Made by a program: the position numbers and the translations under genes. Shown here one piece after another: positions 26,380-40,545 of a DNA stretch of 64,000 nt (position 1 is the stretch's first letter; every line of letters begins with the position of its first letter). Origin of the DNA: Polydactylus sextarius (Eukaryota; Chordata; Actinopteri; Polynemidae); NCBI GenBank assembly GCA_016801845.1, contig CM028910.1, positions 18,134,629 through 18,198,628 of the forward strand. The letters run 5' to 3'. The notes under the pieces are model-generated. The model searched no databases. It was not told where the DNA came from and worked only from the letters and a program-made list of their open reading frames with translations.

Positions 26380-27245
26380 CTGCAAAAATAGAAAGAAAGA
26401 TACATTAAAATATTTTTCATAATATCAAATATTTTTCAGCAAACACATAAGGTTTATTGGAACAACAGCTCTAAATGCAGAAGAATGACTGGATAACTTA
26501 GTGCAAAACTATATGAATTATTTTTGGGCATCTGACATGCTGTTACCCACAGCAGTGTGCGCTGGTGATTCTGCCTACACTGACTTATGATAAAACAAAA
26601 ACAGACTAGATCACTCTGCTACTCTTTTCACAACCCCCCAATGCTGCTGACACATAAAAAGGAAGGAAGGTAATAAGTTGACAATACTGGGAGCAAAGTG
26701 TCACCCTGTAACCTTCCATATCTCACAACCAGATTCTACCCACACCTTTTAATTAACACATCTTTTTCTTTTTCCCTCTAATCGCCTGATCTTGTCATTA
26801 TTTGCTTATCTCACTGACTTGTAATTACTCAGGCAGCCAATGATATTCCACGCACCGTCTCTTTGTTTTAGTCAAATTGCCATTAATCCCCCAAGCTACA
26901 CAAAAGGAGATGGGACGCCTCCCACCACACACATTCACACTCTGTTTCTCTCATTGATATGTGTGGTGCAGCATGGAGCCACCACCAAGTGGTTATACAT
27001 ACTATTTAATTAAAAAGATGTGCATAAAAAGACAAAGAAAGAGAGAACAGAGAGAGTTCCATGACATGAGTGTAATGAATTAGCCAATTTCCTTGTCTTT
27101 AATACGTATTCAGCTGATATCCATATCCAGAGCGTCTTATGGTAAGATGAGTAACAAGTAAGCTTTAGGCACACTGTTGTTAAAACAAAAATACAACTGT
27201 CCACTCTTTGAGGAAAAATCACAGGACACAGGTTGTGTCAGCAGG

Positions 27246-27330
27246 CAACTGCCCTGCTTTAGTGTCCTTGTGCAAGACACTAAACTCCTCCCAGCTCCAG
27301 GGATGCTGCTAAGCATCAACTGAACCAACG
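27246..27330. mobile_element. SINE/retroposon-like fragment
   Basis: TGTCCTTGTGCAAGACACTA followed by AACTCCTCCCAGCTCC resembles the CCTTGAGCAAGACACT...CCCC phrase found across fish SINE-like repeats. It is decayed and its ends are uncertain. Confidence 0.45.
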
Positions 27331-28970
27331 TGAGAGGCGAGGGCGACTCTCTAGAAGTGAGATTAATTACCTGCACACTGGGTGGTTAACAGGGTACAGT
27401 AGTACAAACTGTGCAGACAATGCGCAGTTTATCGTGACTGCCCGAAAGCAACTGTTTTATTCTGGGTAAGCTAGAGGTGAACGATAATATTCTGTCTGCA
27501 CAGGTACAAGTTTTGATCCGTGAAACAACCACTTTCAAACAGACTCTTAACACTGCACAAAATCCTTACCCAATTCTTTCCAAGTTGCTTCTGACAAGAC
27601 TGTCAGTGGCTAAAATGTGAATCGAATTTACTGCTAAAGGAGCATAACTGACAGACCATTTTAATTGCTATCATTCAGATGCAATCAGTATCACAAGCAG
27701 ACAAAGCGGCAAGCAGTCTCAGGGGCAAACTATGGCAGTGGACCAGATGTATACGGCCATTAGTCACTACCATCACTACTGCTACTGCACCTTTTTAATG
27801 ATATTATGTTCTCAGTAAACTTAGTCATCTTTTATTGGGAGTGGAAATGGAGGCAGCATTGATTAACCTGCTATCTTGATCTACAACAGGTTACATCATT
27901 TTAATTAAAAGAAATCAAGTAAAATAAGCTTAGTTTAGAAAAAATAAAAAGATGACAGGAAAGTCATACAAACAGCTCAAAAGAGCTGAAAGGTTAATAT
28001 ACAGTATGCAGCCATTTTAAATAGACTGTGGGGTTGTAAGACGCAGAAAGCCACAACTAATTGCAATGTAACTAAGCACCTCAGACAGCAGGCATATACA
28101 AGTGCCCCACCCTTCACAGCTACTGGCTAGATAAAACAGACACAGAGATGTCTAGGGGTAGGCGCGCTTAAAATAAAACCACAAATGCATACACTGAAAA
28201 GCTACATGTGACACAAAAACACACATAATTGTCTGGGACTATTCATTTTCATGTGTAATTCAAACAGAGAAATCCAACAACATGTGACACGGGCACTCAC
28301 AAAAACACAAAGGGAGAGATCAACAATAAAACTTTTGTGGCGACGCCATGCCAGTAAAGAGTGGGTGTCTTTCAGCAACTCTGGTAATCTTTCAACAGAA
28401 CACCATATGCACACGACCATTATGTGTCCTTGCTTGCTTTTCTTTTCTTTTTCTTGGCCTGGAGGGCAGGTGATGTCATTGGTGAGATCTGAGGGAAGTA
28501 CTGAAACCTGAATAGGAGTGGCAAATTGTCCTAGGTTCTTCAGAATGATGACGCTATTGTTCTGACTGTAAACATTGCTGTAGGTAAAGGGAATCTTGCA
28601 ATGCCTGCAGGGAATTACTCTATCTATGTTCACCAGATGCCTTAGTTTTGATTTATGACCCTCCTCGTAGGGCATGGCATTCTATCTCAACCTCTTGTTA
28701 CTATACAAACTTCCCAACACAACTGTAAGAGCTATTGTTGTTAAATGGCTTTGCCGATCATAACCTTGGGCTATGTGGAGGCTCCAATTTAACCACATTC
28801 ACTGTCTAGGCAACTCAATATTGCTGTATTTTCTGAACTGTAAACAGAAGGCAGAGAAGAGACAGAAACATTTGGACACAAAGATACATAAATGCCTATA
28901 CATATTCCTTATCCTTTAAGGGATTGGAGAAACTAAAACCTCACCAAGGTAAAGTAAGATTTTAACCTTT

Positions 28971-29012
<42 letters not shown>
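28971..29012. repeat. (CA)n(TA)n microsatellite
   Basis: About 34 bp of CA runs into TATATATA. Confidence 0.96.
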
Positions 29013-32000
29013 AAGCATCATATGGAAAGTAACACAAGTTTTCTCTTGCCATTAGTGCCTCCATGGGAAAACCTGTCAACGCTTGCTAAAGCATTCATCA
29101 CTTTCTCAAGATCAAGTCTTTAGCATTCTGGCAATGCTACCAGAAAGGCCAATTGACTGATAAACTCCCACCATTACTTCAGCTGCTGCTACATTATAAG
29201 CTGTGACAAAAAAAAAAAAAACTGCTAATGTTCATGTTTTGCAGATTTCAATGTGACTGGAGCCATTTTTTATCATATCGTCACAACCAGATTCTCTAGA
29301 CACTGCCTTTTCACACATGTAGCACACAACAGGAAATTGCCCTTGTCCAGTGCATTCTCACCTTCTGGAAATACTTCATATGGTTTAGGTGACACCTGGG
29401 TAGAGCATTCACAGGGTAGGATAGAAATGTCATAATTTCCAATCTCCAGACAATGACCTGCTCTATTCACACATTAACTCAACTGAACAATACATGGACT
29501 CTGTACTAGGAGGATAGTAGGGTAAAGTCAGTTAAATGTCTGATCCAACAATTCAAACATTAGCTTTCTAAAATACAGCTACTTGGGGTATTGTCTACTT
29601 ATGTTCAGGGTTTCAGGAGATAATCCTTGAAAAAATATTAGCTACTCACTGGCCACTTCTAACAACGCTAATTTCAGACATGTTGCAAACCCACCAAACC
29701 ATTGTTCTGTCAACCAATGGCCTATATAATAATGGAAAAGCAATCTTTTGACAATGGGAAGACTGCAAGTTTTCAAACTAATTTTTCTAAATTTGTCAAA
29801 CTAAAATCTGTTGCATGACACTGAGCATATTAGATTCCCAAATATTAGTCAACAACACTGGATTTAAAGGTCAGTAAGAGAATAATGAGCTTATATTCAT
29901 CAGGTGCAACTCCAGTGGAATGTTGTTAAGAATTCACTGTTATTTTTATACACTCATAAGCCAATAATATTACAAGGCTTTGTTTGTTTTGGCATCAAGC
30001 TAAATACTTTACTTAAGCACAATTTTTTTCTTACTCAGACTGACTCAAATTATATTGATGAAACTGAAGATTATCTCCAATGGGTATAATCTGAAGTAGA
30101 CCATTTGCTCCCTGTGAAAACAGTAAATCTCTACAGATATTAACCAGTTGCCAGGCTTCAGTAATTACTGCCAAAATGGCGGCACAATTTCAACTAAGTG
30201 GTGGCAGTCACTGGCTGTCAGGGACTCACACTGTGACATGGTCAAGCTTTAAATTCAACTCATTTCCCCATGTAATATTGATAGTAATGCATTTGATTAC
30301 TGAGATTGAGAAAAGGAGCTAAGGGAATGGGAGATGGAGAATTTCCACCATAAGCATGAAATGAGAGCAAGAGCAATAGATATGAAGTGTGTGCATATGC
30401 ACACCTACACACATGCCACAATGGGCAAAGAAAAATTAAAAAGGAAGATGTGAATCCCACAAAGTGATTAAAAGATAGAGATAAGTATATACATGAATTT
30501 CTCAATAAGAGAGAGAAAGACCAATGACTTCAAAGGATCAGGCGTCCATCAACTTACACACATTACTCTGTTAAACTTGTTCACCACACAAACACTGTAA
30601 AGATGTGGAGTTTTATCTGCGAGGAGAAAAACAACTACTTATTACCTGAGGGATGACATTAATAATCTCTTTTATGAGGTGAACTGCAAGCTCAAATCAC
30701 ATACAGTTAAAAAAAAAAGACTAGTTTGACCAGACTTGATGATCAAAACTGATTGCTTGATGCCTAGAACATCAAAAAGAATAACATTTACTGTGTTTGT
30801 CTGGTCCAAAAAAGTTTGACTCTGTGGGAGTATGTTTTTCATGCATTGTTTGGTTTAGTCATATTTCTGATTGGAATGATTGTCTCATCAATTTTTTGGC
30901 TCCAGGACACTGACAAATCCTGTTCACAGTGACTCCCTACTACAGTCTGGCAGGGATGTTGTCGATCCTCTAGAGATGGGCCCCTCTACCCAGAGAAGAA
31001 CTTTAATGAGGTTATGGCAAACTTTCTAAATTAAGTCTAACACTTCCTTTAGTATGGTCTTGGTAAAGAAAAAGTCTCAATCTCCCAGACAATTGAGTTT
31101 GATTTGTCAGAGATAATCAACCACTCTTAAATATTAAAATAGATAGCAATTACTTGAGGAAGTTGTGCATTATTATCTGAGGAGCAGCAAAGATGTTCCC
31201 CAGAATCAGAATCAAGCAGATCTCTCCTGTGGCTAATGTTACCGCAGCTAATGTTACATCAGCCACTTCGATCAACTCATATTAAATAACTGCAGAAAAA
31301 TCTATATTAGGCTATTAGGTTTCTGACCACAAATAAAAGCACAGTTCTATGAAAGTAGAATTCACTCAGATATTTGCCTATTGTTGTGAGCATTCCTTAT
31401 TTAACATTTGGCTTAAGGCTAAACACTAACATCTAAGTGAAACTTGCTAGCTGAGTGCTGTGGTCTGCAGCAAGAACTTTTAATGGATGAGAAAAGTGGG
31501 TGAGCAAGTTTATGACTCTTTACATGTGTGCTTTTGACAAGTAATGTCATGTGGATTTGGTAAGATGGTTAACAAAAAATAGCTAACTTAATGTCAGCCC
31601 CTTCTGGTAGCCAGATAGCAAAGCTGACAAACTTTGGACTGTGTTCTGATCTAGCTGTTCAGACAGCTGGCATTATCTTCTTGCTGTATAATAAAACATA
31701 ATTATGTGTCTACATGTTCCAGACAAGAAAGACTTGTTCCAGTTCACCCAACTATCAAATAAACAAAAATGTGCTGTAACATTATTTAGAGCTTCAGTTG
31801 CTGTCATAGCTTAATGGCATCTGTGCAAGGATGTGCAGCATTGCAACGCAATGCAACACTCCCCCCAAGAAGTATGTGGTAAATTTCAATTTGCGTATAA
31901 GCCTATCAATTTATGATTTAGAAGACAGAATGATACTGTTGCAGTAGCTGATTATTATGAAAGTAAGCCAGATTCAGTTGTGCAATTTCCCAGTAAAAAC

Positions 32001-32530
32001 TACCTTTTTCATGACCCTGCTATCTGCTGGCCGCTGTTTATGTTCAGCCTTCAGCTGCTGTCCCTCCCTCTGCAGTCTTTCACCTTAGATGAAGTTTTTA
32101 TGCGTCAACCCCGAGTTACAGTCTTTTACCTCAACCAGTTTACTGCCTTGCACTGAATCATACCCTACAGAAGACAAACAACAGCTAGATCTAAGATCTA
32201 AGAACATTCATTTTTATGTGTTTGTGTGTTGACTTGACTATCTGTATGTGTCAGTTTGCGCCGGCATTTTCACCCATGTGCATTTACATGCATATATGTA
32301 TTAGTACAATATGCATATGTTATTTTATACCTGTACCCCTTGCATATGTTTTCTTATATGCGCAGATGATTTTATACTGCTGAATTTCTTTGTGCTTTTA
32401 TACGCATATTTGATGTGTGTAATAATTTACAGCGAGCCCATTTAAGTATGTCAGTATAATTTAGTTGTTTCTGTACCTGTGTGTAATTGCGTGTATGTGT
32501 GTGTGTTTGTGAGAAGCAGAGGTACACCCA

Positions 32531-32531
<1 letters not shown>

Positions 32532-32561
<30 letters not shown>
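32532..32561. repeat. (AC)n microsatellite
   Basis: A 30-bp AC run lies close to an opposing GT tract (about 32478-32510). Confidence 0.96.
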
Positions 32562-32564
<3 letters not shown>

Positions 32565-35500
32565 TCCCAACCTCAGCAATAAAAGAAGTCTATAGTAACC
32601 ATCTGTTTTTCACCATGCTGAAATCTTAACGGTATTGATTCCATGTGTCATCGGTAAGGTTCCCCTGCTTCCTTCCCCCCTCCCTTCCTCCCTGCACCAT
32701 TTGAGCTTTTTTTCAAAGAAAAAACACCAGACCATTGGCTATATCTTCAGGCAAAATCTACCCTAAAAAAAGAAAAAGAAAGTTAAAACCCAACCCCTTG
32801 GCACACTACCCCAATCGCAGAGCTATGTAAAGAGTGACACATACAAGTAGTATAAAGAAAAGTGTATGTTCCGTGTGTGTCTGCGCAATGGAAGGTGCAT
32901 CTGGTTTCTAAATATATCCCCCTGATCAAACTAGTCGTCCCTCACATACACCATCTCTGTTTTCATTTTTCTCCATCTAACCCCCTTTCCTCCACTCCCT
33001 TATTTCCTATCTCTCTCCCTAACCACCTCAAACTCATGCATACTAAACTATGCTTGCATTGCAGATGTTTGGTAGGGAATCACATGAATTTGCATGGAAC
33101 TGCAGGGCTATTATGTAAATGCACCACTATGTATCTACTGCCCTTCTTCACTCCTCCATTGCCATTCGCCCCATCCTGACAGATTGGTGTCAAAGGAATG
33201 TGAAACAAGGTGCACCTGTCATTAGCCTCCATGTTTTGGGAATTCCCAGTGAACAGCTCACGCAAGGGAAAAAATCCAACCAACTTGCAAGATACTGTCA
33301 GCGACATTAACATTTTAAGCATTCAGTTTGACTTATATGAAATTCAACAGTAGAATAAAGTCACTGTTATCGTGCAACAGGTAGCAAAGTGCGCAGAGTT
33401 TAACAACAAATGCAACAACTATTTTTGCATCCTCGCATGTTTCTGTATTAGGTTCAGAAATCAAGCCACAGGGGAAAGGTAGAATCGTTCAGCTAATATA
33501 TATCTTAAAATACAGAAGGTGCAAGAGTAAAGTGAAACATTAATGTTTTAAAGTATTTTATCATGTCTTTGGATTATGGAGGATATATGTACATTGAGGG
33601 ACTCTATGTCACACTGAAAACAACCCTTAGCAATTAGAGGACATTTGTACCTTCACAACCAACTCAAGAGCATGTCACACATGAAATGTATTTTCTATTA
33701 TGGACATGCATGAGTACCATTTCTTTGCCTAAAGTGAAGGCTGTTTGCATAGGTAAGAAGAACTGCACTGCCGTGACCTCATTAAGAGATTGCAGAATGC
33801 CCTGCCCTAGCAACCTCTCCTTGGAGTAGCCTTCCCATGAGCCTTTGCCCTCAACTGTTCCCAACCTCCCAAACCCAGAAATGGTGTTTGCCACCTCCGA
33901 GACACCTTGTGTCTGCCATCTGCTATCCCCTGGGAGTACCATAACCTTTCTTTGGAATCTGATAAGGTTTTTGAGCTCCATTATGCCTTCTAAAGGAGAT
34001 TTTTTGCTCTGCTGCTGAAAATCACCCAAAGCTTTTTATTCTAAATTTTAAAAGTTGCTAACTTTTTGTTTGAAATGAGTCTTGAAATCGAAGTAGAGAG
34101 GTGGATGGGTCACACTCCAAAGAATCTGCCTAAGATTCTATTTTCAAAACTGTTCATCTTTAATCTCAGAAATGTGCTGTGATTTTGTCTGCTCAGTGTT
34201 CAGGCAGCCTTCACAGCTTTTTGGACAAAAATAATAATAACAATAATACCATTGTTATGACTGATTACTTCCCAAAGGAAATGGATGTTTACAAAAAGAT
34301 TTGAGACTAAATTACACACAGTCTGTGAGTCTGAATCTTCAACCTCTTGTTTTTCTCCAGGTGTTGCTCTAGGTTCGATCAACAGGAAATGCATTTACTA
34401 AGAACATTACGAGGCTGCACTGTCCTTCTAATAAAACACCTAGGGCCGTGAGGCTTTTAGCTGAAATCCACCTCTGTTGAGGTTGAGCGCACAGCAGCAA
34501 GCGTCAGGGTCATGCAGCGGGGGCGAATGGATTGGCAGCTGGGAAGCTTGGGCGGCAAGCTGACCTCCTAAATGTGGACTTTATTGCACAGCCATTTTGT
34601 TTACCACTGAGGGGTGACACACTATCTGTCTCCTGTGTAACCTCACCATACTGTGACGCCACAAGTTGGCAGCTGAAATCCACACAAACCACACACACAG
34701 AGGAACACTTGTTTTTATTTTTCGCCTCTCCTGGTCTGTTGTACTGGCTGCCAACAATCATAAAGGCCAAAGGTTACAGGTGGCACTGTCTGTGATGGCC
34801 ATCACCTTGACTAGGAGGAGTCTGGGAGAGGGGGGCTGCTACATATTATATATGGGAGAGGCATTTAATTATAGGACACAGAACAGGTCACAGTTGGATA
34901 ACGGAGAAGGGAGGTAAGACGGGAGGATGTGAGACAGTCCTTGACAATACAGGAGCAGTTGGATGGGGATGTGCTGTATGTGTGTGTATATGTGTATGAG
35001 TGAGACTGTTGTGTAGAACTGGAGAAAGGAGGGGTTGGATGGGTGACATCAGTTTTTGGCCTTCTGCCAACAGAGTCAAACAAGCATCACACCGACTGGC
35101 CAGAGGCTTGAACGCCCTTTAAAAATTGCAACAGGAGGGGGAAAGAAGTTTTTGAAGGGCGGCTGGGACAGCTGGGGAAGCGCGCTTCATATTCATTCTG
35201 GAAATGGGATGCGGATGGTGGGGAATGAGATTATTCTAAGTGATGGAAGAGGAGGCGGAGGAAGGAAAGACTGGCAGAGCAGTGTGCTTAGAAAATGTCT
35301 CCAAAACTCCTCTGTGTAATTGGCAGGGCTCACCGTGTAACATTTGCTGTGTGGTTTGAGAAGTTTCATTTCCAAAATGAGATACATACCATTTGAAAAG
35401 CTGTGACACCTACACAACAAAATGACTGCTGGCATGTAAATCAAATTCACAACTGAGTGTAACTAGAGTTATCTGGGGCCTTTTTGCTTTAAAAGTACAA

Positions 35501-37044
35501 ATTTATATGATACAATCTTTTTTTTTTTTTTTAAAAAGTGTATTTTTTTCTGATATAAAAGTGGTATATCAAGAAAGCTCAGAACAATAACTAAGTGTTT
35601 GTCACCTTGAAAAGGGCATTCTGAAGAGATGCAGCACAACAATATTAAAAATATAAAGTACAGTTTGGTATTTGATATATTAAACACAGAGCCATCAAGA
35701 GCAAATCATATCCAAGTGATCGATCAATCGATCAAGAATTTGAACAACATTGTTGCAAATACCAGAAGTCAACCCAGGATTATTTACTTAAACTTATTCT
35801 GTCCTTATAGTTTCACCTGTGCTGTAGAAGACGAGATCTACAAAAACGATCAGTTAATGATGGATAAACTGTGTGTTACAGCCATTTCTTCATAAGTACT
35901 TCTATTTATACAGCCTGTTCGAGGTTTAAATGTTGAGACTTTATTCAACCTGTAATTTTATATACGTTGTGCAAATACAGAATAGGGGATGTTGTTGTTC
36001 CAGCAATATGATGGAAGAGATCTGGATCTGGACACAAATCTGGATAGTCTATGTAAAGCTGACAAGGAAAGTCAGACACTGGCACTGTTGTGTTTAGTGT
36101 CATGCTTCTGATTCTGAATCTGAAGCGCTGACATGCTATCTAAATATCATACACTAGGTCAGCATTATAAAGACTTTGTTTCAGCCAGAAAAGACTGGGT
36201 ATAATGAGGGCAGCAAAGTGGGATCTCCATTTATTTTTTCAAAGGTAAAAACATAAAGAAATCTAACTCAATCACATTCATCTGCAATATATTAGGTCCA
36301 TTTTGTGCCTTTTCTAACTCCGGTTTCAAAATGTATTTCTCACCTGTTTTGACAGTAGTCACGGAGTTAAATATAATATGTGGCTGCAATGACTGCTGAA
36401 GCAAGGCTGCTTTTTCAAGGTTCATATCTAAGGCTCCTTTTGTCCTGGCAGATTTTTGATTAATAATATCCAGTTCAAGAGTGGAAAGGAGAAGAGAGAC
36501 TGAGAGACAGAGGCATACAAATCTGTCCATTCACATACAAAGACACATACACTGAAATACTGAAAATCCACGGTGGCCATCATTTTCAGACTCTTTTTAG
36601 GAAATTCATAACAACGAGATTAATATTGGTAATTTGTTTCTGAAATTGGGCCGAAGCACATCAGCAAGCTAAGTGGTATTTAGTAACCTCACTTAAGTGG
36701 CAACAGTTTCTAAGATTAAACCTTTTCCATGCTTGATTAGGAGGGTGCATTTTAATTTGAACTATTTTGTGCCATTACTTGATTATTGATTCAAAGAAGA
36801 ATGAACCTGAACTTTATCGATTGCCACCTGAAATGTTTAAACCACTACCACCAAGACTATCAAGGAAGCACCAAACTGGACATCATTCGATATACACCAG
36901 GTGCTTACACAGCTGCCTCTTGGGATTAAGTTGTTTCCATACAATATTTTGGCATGTCTCTGCACTGATTATATAGTTGATTCAATGTACAACAGAGAAG
37001 ATACACTTGCTACCATGGAAAATAGTGTTGTGCAACTCAAAGTG

Positions 37045-37990
37045 CAGCACTAATAATATATTTTATTTGAAGTGCCTTTCAGGTTACCCAAGGACACTGT
37101 ACAGTAAAAAACAAGACATATAATAGTTAGGCTATAAACAACATAGAGATAAGATATAGGAACATAGGATGCTTGTTAAAAGACACTACAGTGACAGATA
37201 TTGACAGACAAAATCAAACATGGAATAAATAAAATCTCATTAGAAGTCAAGACTATGGTGAGAAAGCCAGAGTAAAAAGGTTCATTTTGAGCATGGATTT
37301 GAAAGTGGAGAGTGAAGTGCATTGACGTTGTGGGTGTTCCACAGTTTAGGGCCAGCCACTAAAAGCCCTGTCATCCATGGAACAAAGATGAGCAGAGGGA
37401 GCGGTTAGAAGGTGTGCATCGGTAGAGCGTAAGGTGCAGGTGGGTTTGTATGGGGTTAGGAGATCCCTGAGGTAGGTGGGTGCTAAGTTATTCTGGGATT
37501 TGTAAATGAACAAAAGGGCACTGGATTGAATTCAATATTGTACTGGAAGCCAGTGTAGCTGATAGAGGTGGGAGTGATATGTTGCCATTATCTTGTACGG
37601 GTGAGAAGTCCAGCTGCAGAATTTTGGATATGTTGTAGTCTGTTCAATGACTTTGCTGGGACACCAATAAGCAGGGCATTACAGTAATCAAGTCTGAGCG
37701 TTATGAACGCATGAATGAGGGTCTCAGCAGTGGTGAAGTTAAGTGAGGGGCGGAGTTTGGAGATAGTTTTGAGATGGAAAAAGGCTGTTTTGGTGATATG
37801 TTTTATATGGGAATCAAAGGAGAGGTAGGCATCAAAAAACCTAGGCGTCAAGATAATGACGCCTAGATTTTTGACTTCAGAGGTAGTGGAGGTGAAATAG
37901 CCAGGAATGGAAAACTGTGGCTGATTTATCTTTTTCAGTAGTGTTAGCAGGCTGTGTTTGGATCCTGTTTGGGCTGGAGGTTAGTGGAGT
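37045..37990 (-). mobile_element. L2-type LINE remnant (reverse transcriptase 3' part), degenerate
   Basis: On the minus strand, pieces of the end of an L2/CR1-group reverse transcriptase polyprotein can be read: GSKHSLLTLLKKI, SEVKNLGVI, LSFDSHIKHITKTAFFHLK, TLRLDYCNALLIGVPAKSLN and RLQHIQNSAAGLLTRTR. After frame breaks come LAPTYLRDLL, LRSTDAHLL, DDRAFS and PKLWNT. The 3' end (TGTCCTTGGGTAACCTGAAAG, read on the minus strand to about 37045) and the AATAAAATATATT-type finish fit L2 tails of fish. The copy is 5'-truncated near 37990 and has several frameshifts, so it is dead. Boundaries are approximate. Confidence 0.85.
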
Positions 37991-38151
37991 GTCTGTACCC
38001 CTGTCAATCATGCAGCAATGTAAAGAGCAGAGACAGATGGCATGGTTGACCCACACTCTATCTTTCTGCCTGTCAGTCCACCCATCACAGTCCCACCACC
38101 ATCACTAGTGCTGAAAGCCTGGGAAAGACAACTGTTTTTTACAGCCTCTTT

Positions 38152-38174
38152 AAAAAAAAAAAAAAAAAAAAAAG
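38152..38174. repeat. Poly-A run
   Basis: This is 23 consecutive A. No recognisable retroposon body adjoins it. Confidence 0.95.
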
Positions 38175-39408
38175 GACAAAAAACAGACGGCAGCAAATGC
38201 TATGCTTTGTCAGTGCTTTTAACTAAAAACCAAAGGCAAGCTTTGTGGGAAACCAAAACAAACACTCACTTGACACAAGTAACAGGCAAAAATCACTAAA
38301 ACACACTGTTACAACCTTAAAAATATGATACACACATCAGGGGAAAATACCTACATTGTACTATAGACAAAGACTCATTGTGATAATTCAGTGCCATGGC
38401 AACTCTATACCATGAAAACGCAGGTTTTGCATGGATAGTCCCATCAGCAGATTAGCTTCTCACATGAGATTATTTAAAAAGCACATAGCCCGATTTTATA
38501 TTTTGAAGAAAAATTTAGTGAAATAATGGACCAAAAGGCAATTTGAGATTCTGTGTTTTTGGGAGCTCAGGACTGAGACATTTCCAACAGAAATCCCCTT
38601 GGTGTTTGTAGATAACCATCAGACAGCCAAATGTGATAAGTTCCATGTCCTTTGGCTCAACACTGAAGCTCAAGCCACCTCATGTGACCTGTGGATCATT
38701 TAGCCAGTGGTTACTGTATATGTGGGGGAGATTCAGTGGGAGGTAATAATATGGCATGATCCATATTAATGCATTCCTCCACAATAAATTATTGAAACAC
38801 AGAGCCCGTGTTATCCATTGGCCTTACTTTCCTCCCACCCACTGGAATAAAGAGTTTGTTTGTGTGGCAGACAGAAGGTTATTGTGAACAACTGGTGTGC
38901 ACAAGGGCGAAAGCCAGGAGAAAGGCGACGATGATAACACAGTGGGGTTTCCACGAAACTTGCTCGCATGTGCTTATTTAATAAGAGGGGCATTCAGTAA
39001 TTGCACGTTCATGGCTTCTCTTAGGTGTGTTCAATGATTCTCCCTCTCTTACATTTATCACATTCAGAAATCATTTCTTTGAGCATCCCATCCACCCTCT
39101 GACCCTTTCACTCCAACCAACAACCCACCACCATCATTCTTTTAAAACCCCCTATCGCTTTGTGTGCCAATGACTTGGGAATGAATTTCAGAGGGTCCAG
39201 AGAGGGATGGGAGTCAAGGAGGGTGGTGGTTTGGTGTGCTGGGGTCAAAGGTGAGAGGTCAGACAGCTGGTCAACCTCTTTAAAGCCTCTTTTTTCTTTT
39301 TTACAACACACATTCCTTCACAGCAGGACACCACTGGCTAGCCATCTATCCATGCCTGATTTAACACTGTGCTTATCTAAGTATTTGGGCAGGTTTTTGT
39401 ACATATAT

Positions 39409-39436
39409 ATGTGTGTGTGTGTTTGTGTGTGTGCGC
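39409..39436. repeat. (AT)(GT)n simple repeat
   Basis: TATATATGTGTGTGTGTG with one TTTG break. Confidence 0.9.
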
Positions 39437-40545
39437 ATCAGACAGATACTTGGCATGCATATAAAATGTCAAATTTTTATGACACTGGAGAACACAAAAA
39501 TAAATTTATTCAGCAGTATTCAAAACAGCATCACCCCAATAGAGATAGGGTGGGGTGGGGGGGTTGTTTGTTTTTCCTGCCTGCAGTACCCACGCTGATT
39601 TTAAGTGGTGGCAGAGTGGGTGGGGGGCTTTAAGTCCTGCAACTAATGCATAAAACAAAACCCCTTTCTCTCTCTCTTTCTCTGTCTTTCATTTCCTGTG
39701 TGTTTGTCATTTTACCACTTTACACACCCATGCTGTGTATTGTTGTGCTGTGTACCACGCTGCATGGAGTGAGGCGGAGGGAGTAAAAAAAAGAGGCAGA
39801 ATAAGTGAGAGATAGAGATAACTCTCCTGCTACAACTTCAAATGAATGCATTATGCTCACCCAGCAAGGGAGACATGCACACACAATACACACACGTAGC
39901 ATGGCAGTGGCTGGAGAAGAAGAAAAAATAAAAAGGGAGTCATTAAGAAAGAATGAGACCACAACCCTGTTCCTTCACACAGTCGCACAGACACCAGGAG
40001 AAACCACATCTAAAGCAGAAGAGCCTGATCCACAGATGAGCCTGACAGGCTGGTGACAGAACCATGGATGTGATGTGTGTGTACGTGGGGGTGGGGGGGC
40101 TAGAGAATTAATGGAAACAGATGAATGTATTGTATTGGTCCCAGCCAAAAGCTGTGCATCCAGTGTCAGTCCCAGTGACCTGAGGAACAATTTATACTCA
40201 CAGAAAGAGAGAGAGGGAGGTAGAAAGGCCATGAGAAAGAAAAGTCTTCAGAGAGCTCAGACTGCAGAGTCAGTGCATCATGTAGCAGTTTGGTCACTGA
40301 ACACTTAACTCAAGAGCACTTTAGCAGTCATGGTAAAGGCTGCCATTCCTGCCGTCCTTGAATCAGCAATTCAATGTTCGAATAGACCCTCCTGTGTCAG
40401 GATTAAACCAGAAACCTGTTAGTTTCAGTGATTTACACCATACCAGCCAGAGACAACTGACACACTGTTGGCTCACTGCTCTGCATTGGATGGAAAAAGC
40501 CCAGAATTACACTAAAGATGTTTTTGTTTTGTAATTCAGTGAAGT

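Larger units (their letters stand above)
26380..37044 (-). other. Intron or 5' flank upstream of the ptprs start exon, first part
   Basis: No exon is supported. The AT-rich, apparently unique segment at 26.74-26.90 kb has several homeodomain-type TAAT/ATTA cores. A retroposon-like fragment lies at 27.25-27.33 kb. CA tracts occur at 28.97 and 32.53 kb. A 157-codon open frame on the minus strand at 28675-28202 has no recognisable family or splice context and is treated as chance. Confidence 0.6.

Noticed and set aside
26029..26385. 118-codon minus-strand open frame starting MQSAKPSC
   Set aside because: It overlaps the ptprs signal-peptide exon but in a different frame and runs past the donor into the intron. 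The ptprs frame has the Kozak start, signal peptide and correct splice phase.
33664..34029. 121-codon minus-strand open frame
   Set aside because: No motif or homologous family recognised, and length is within chance for 64 kb of vertebrate intron.
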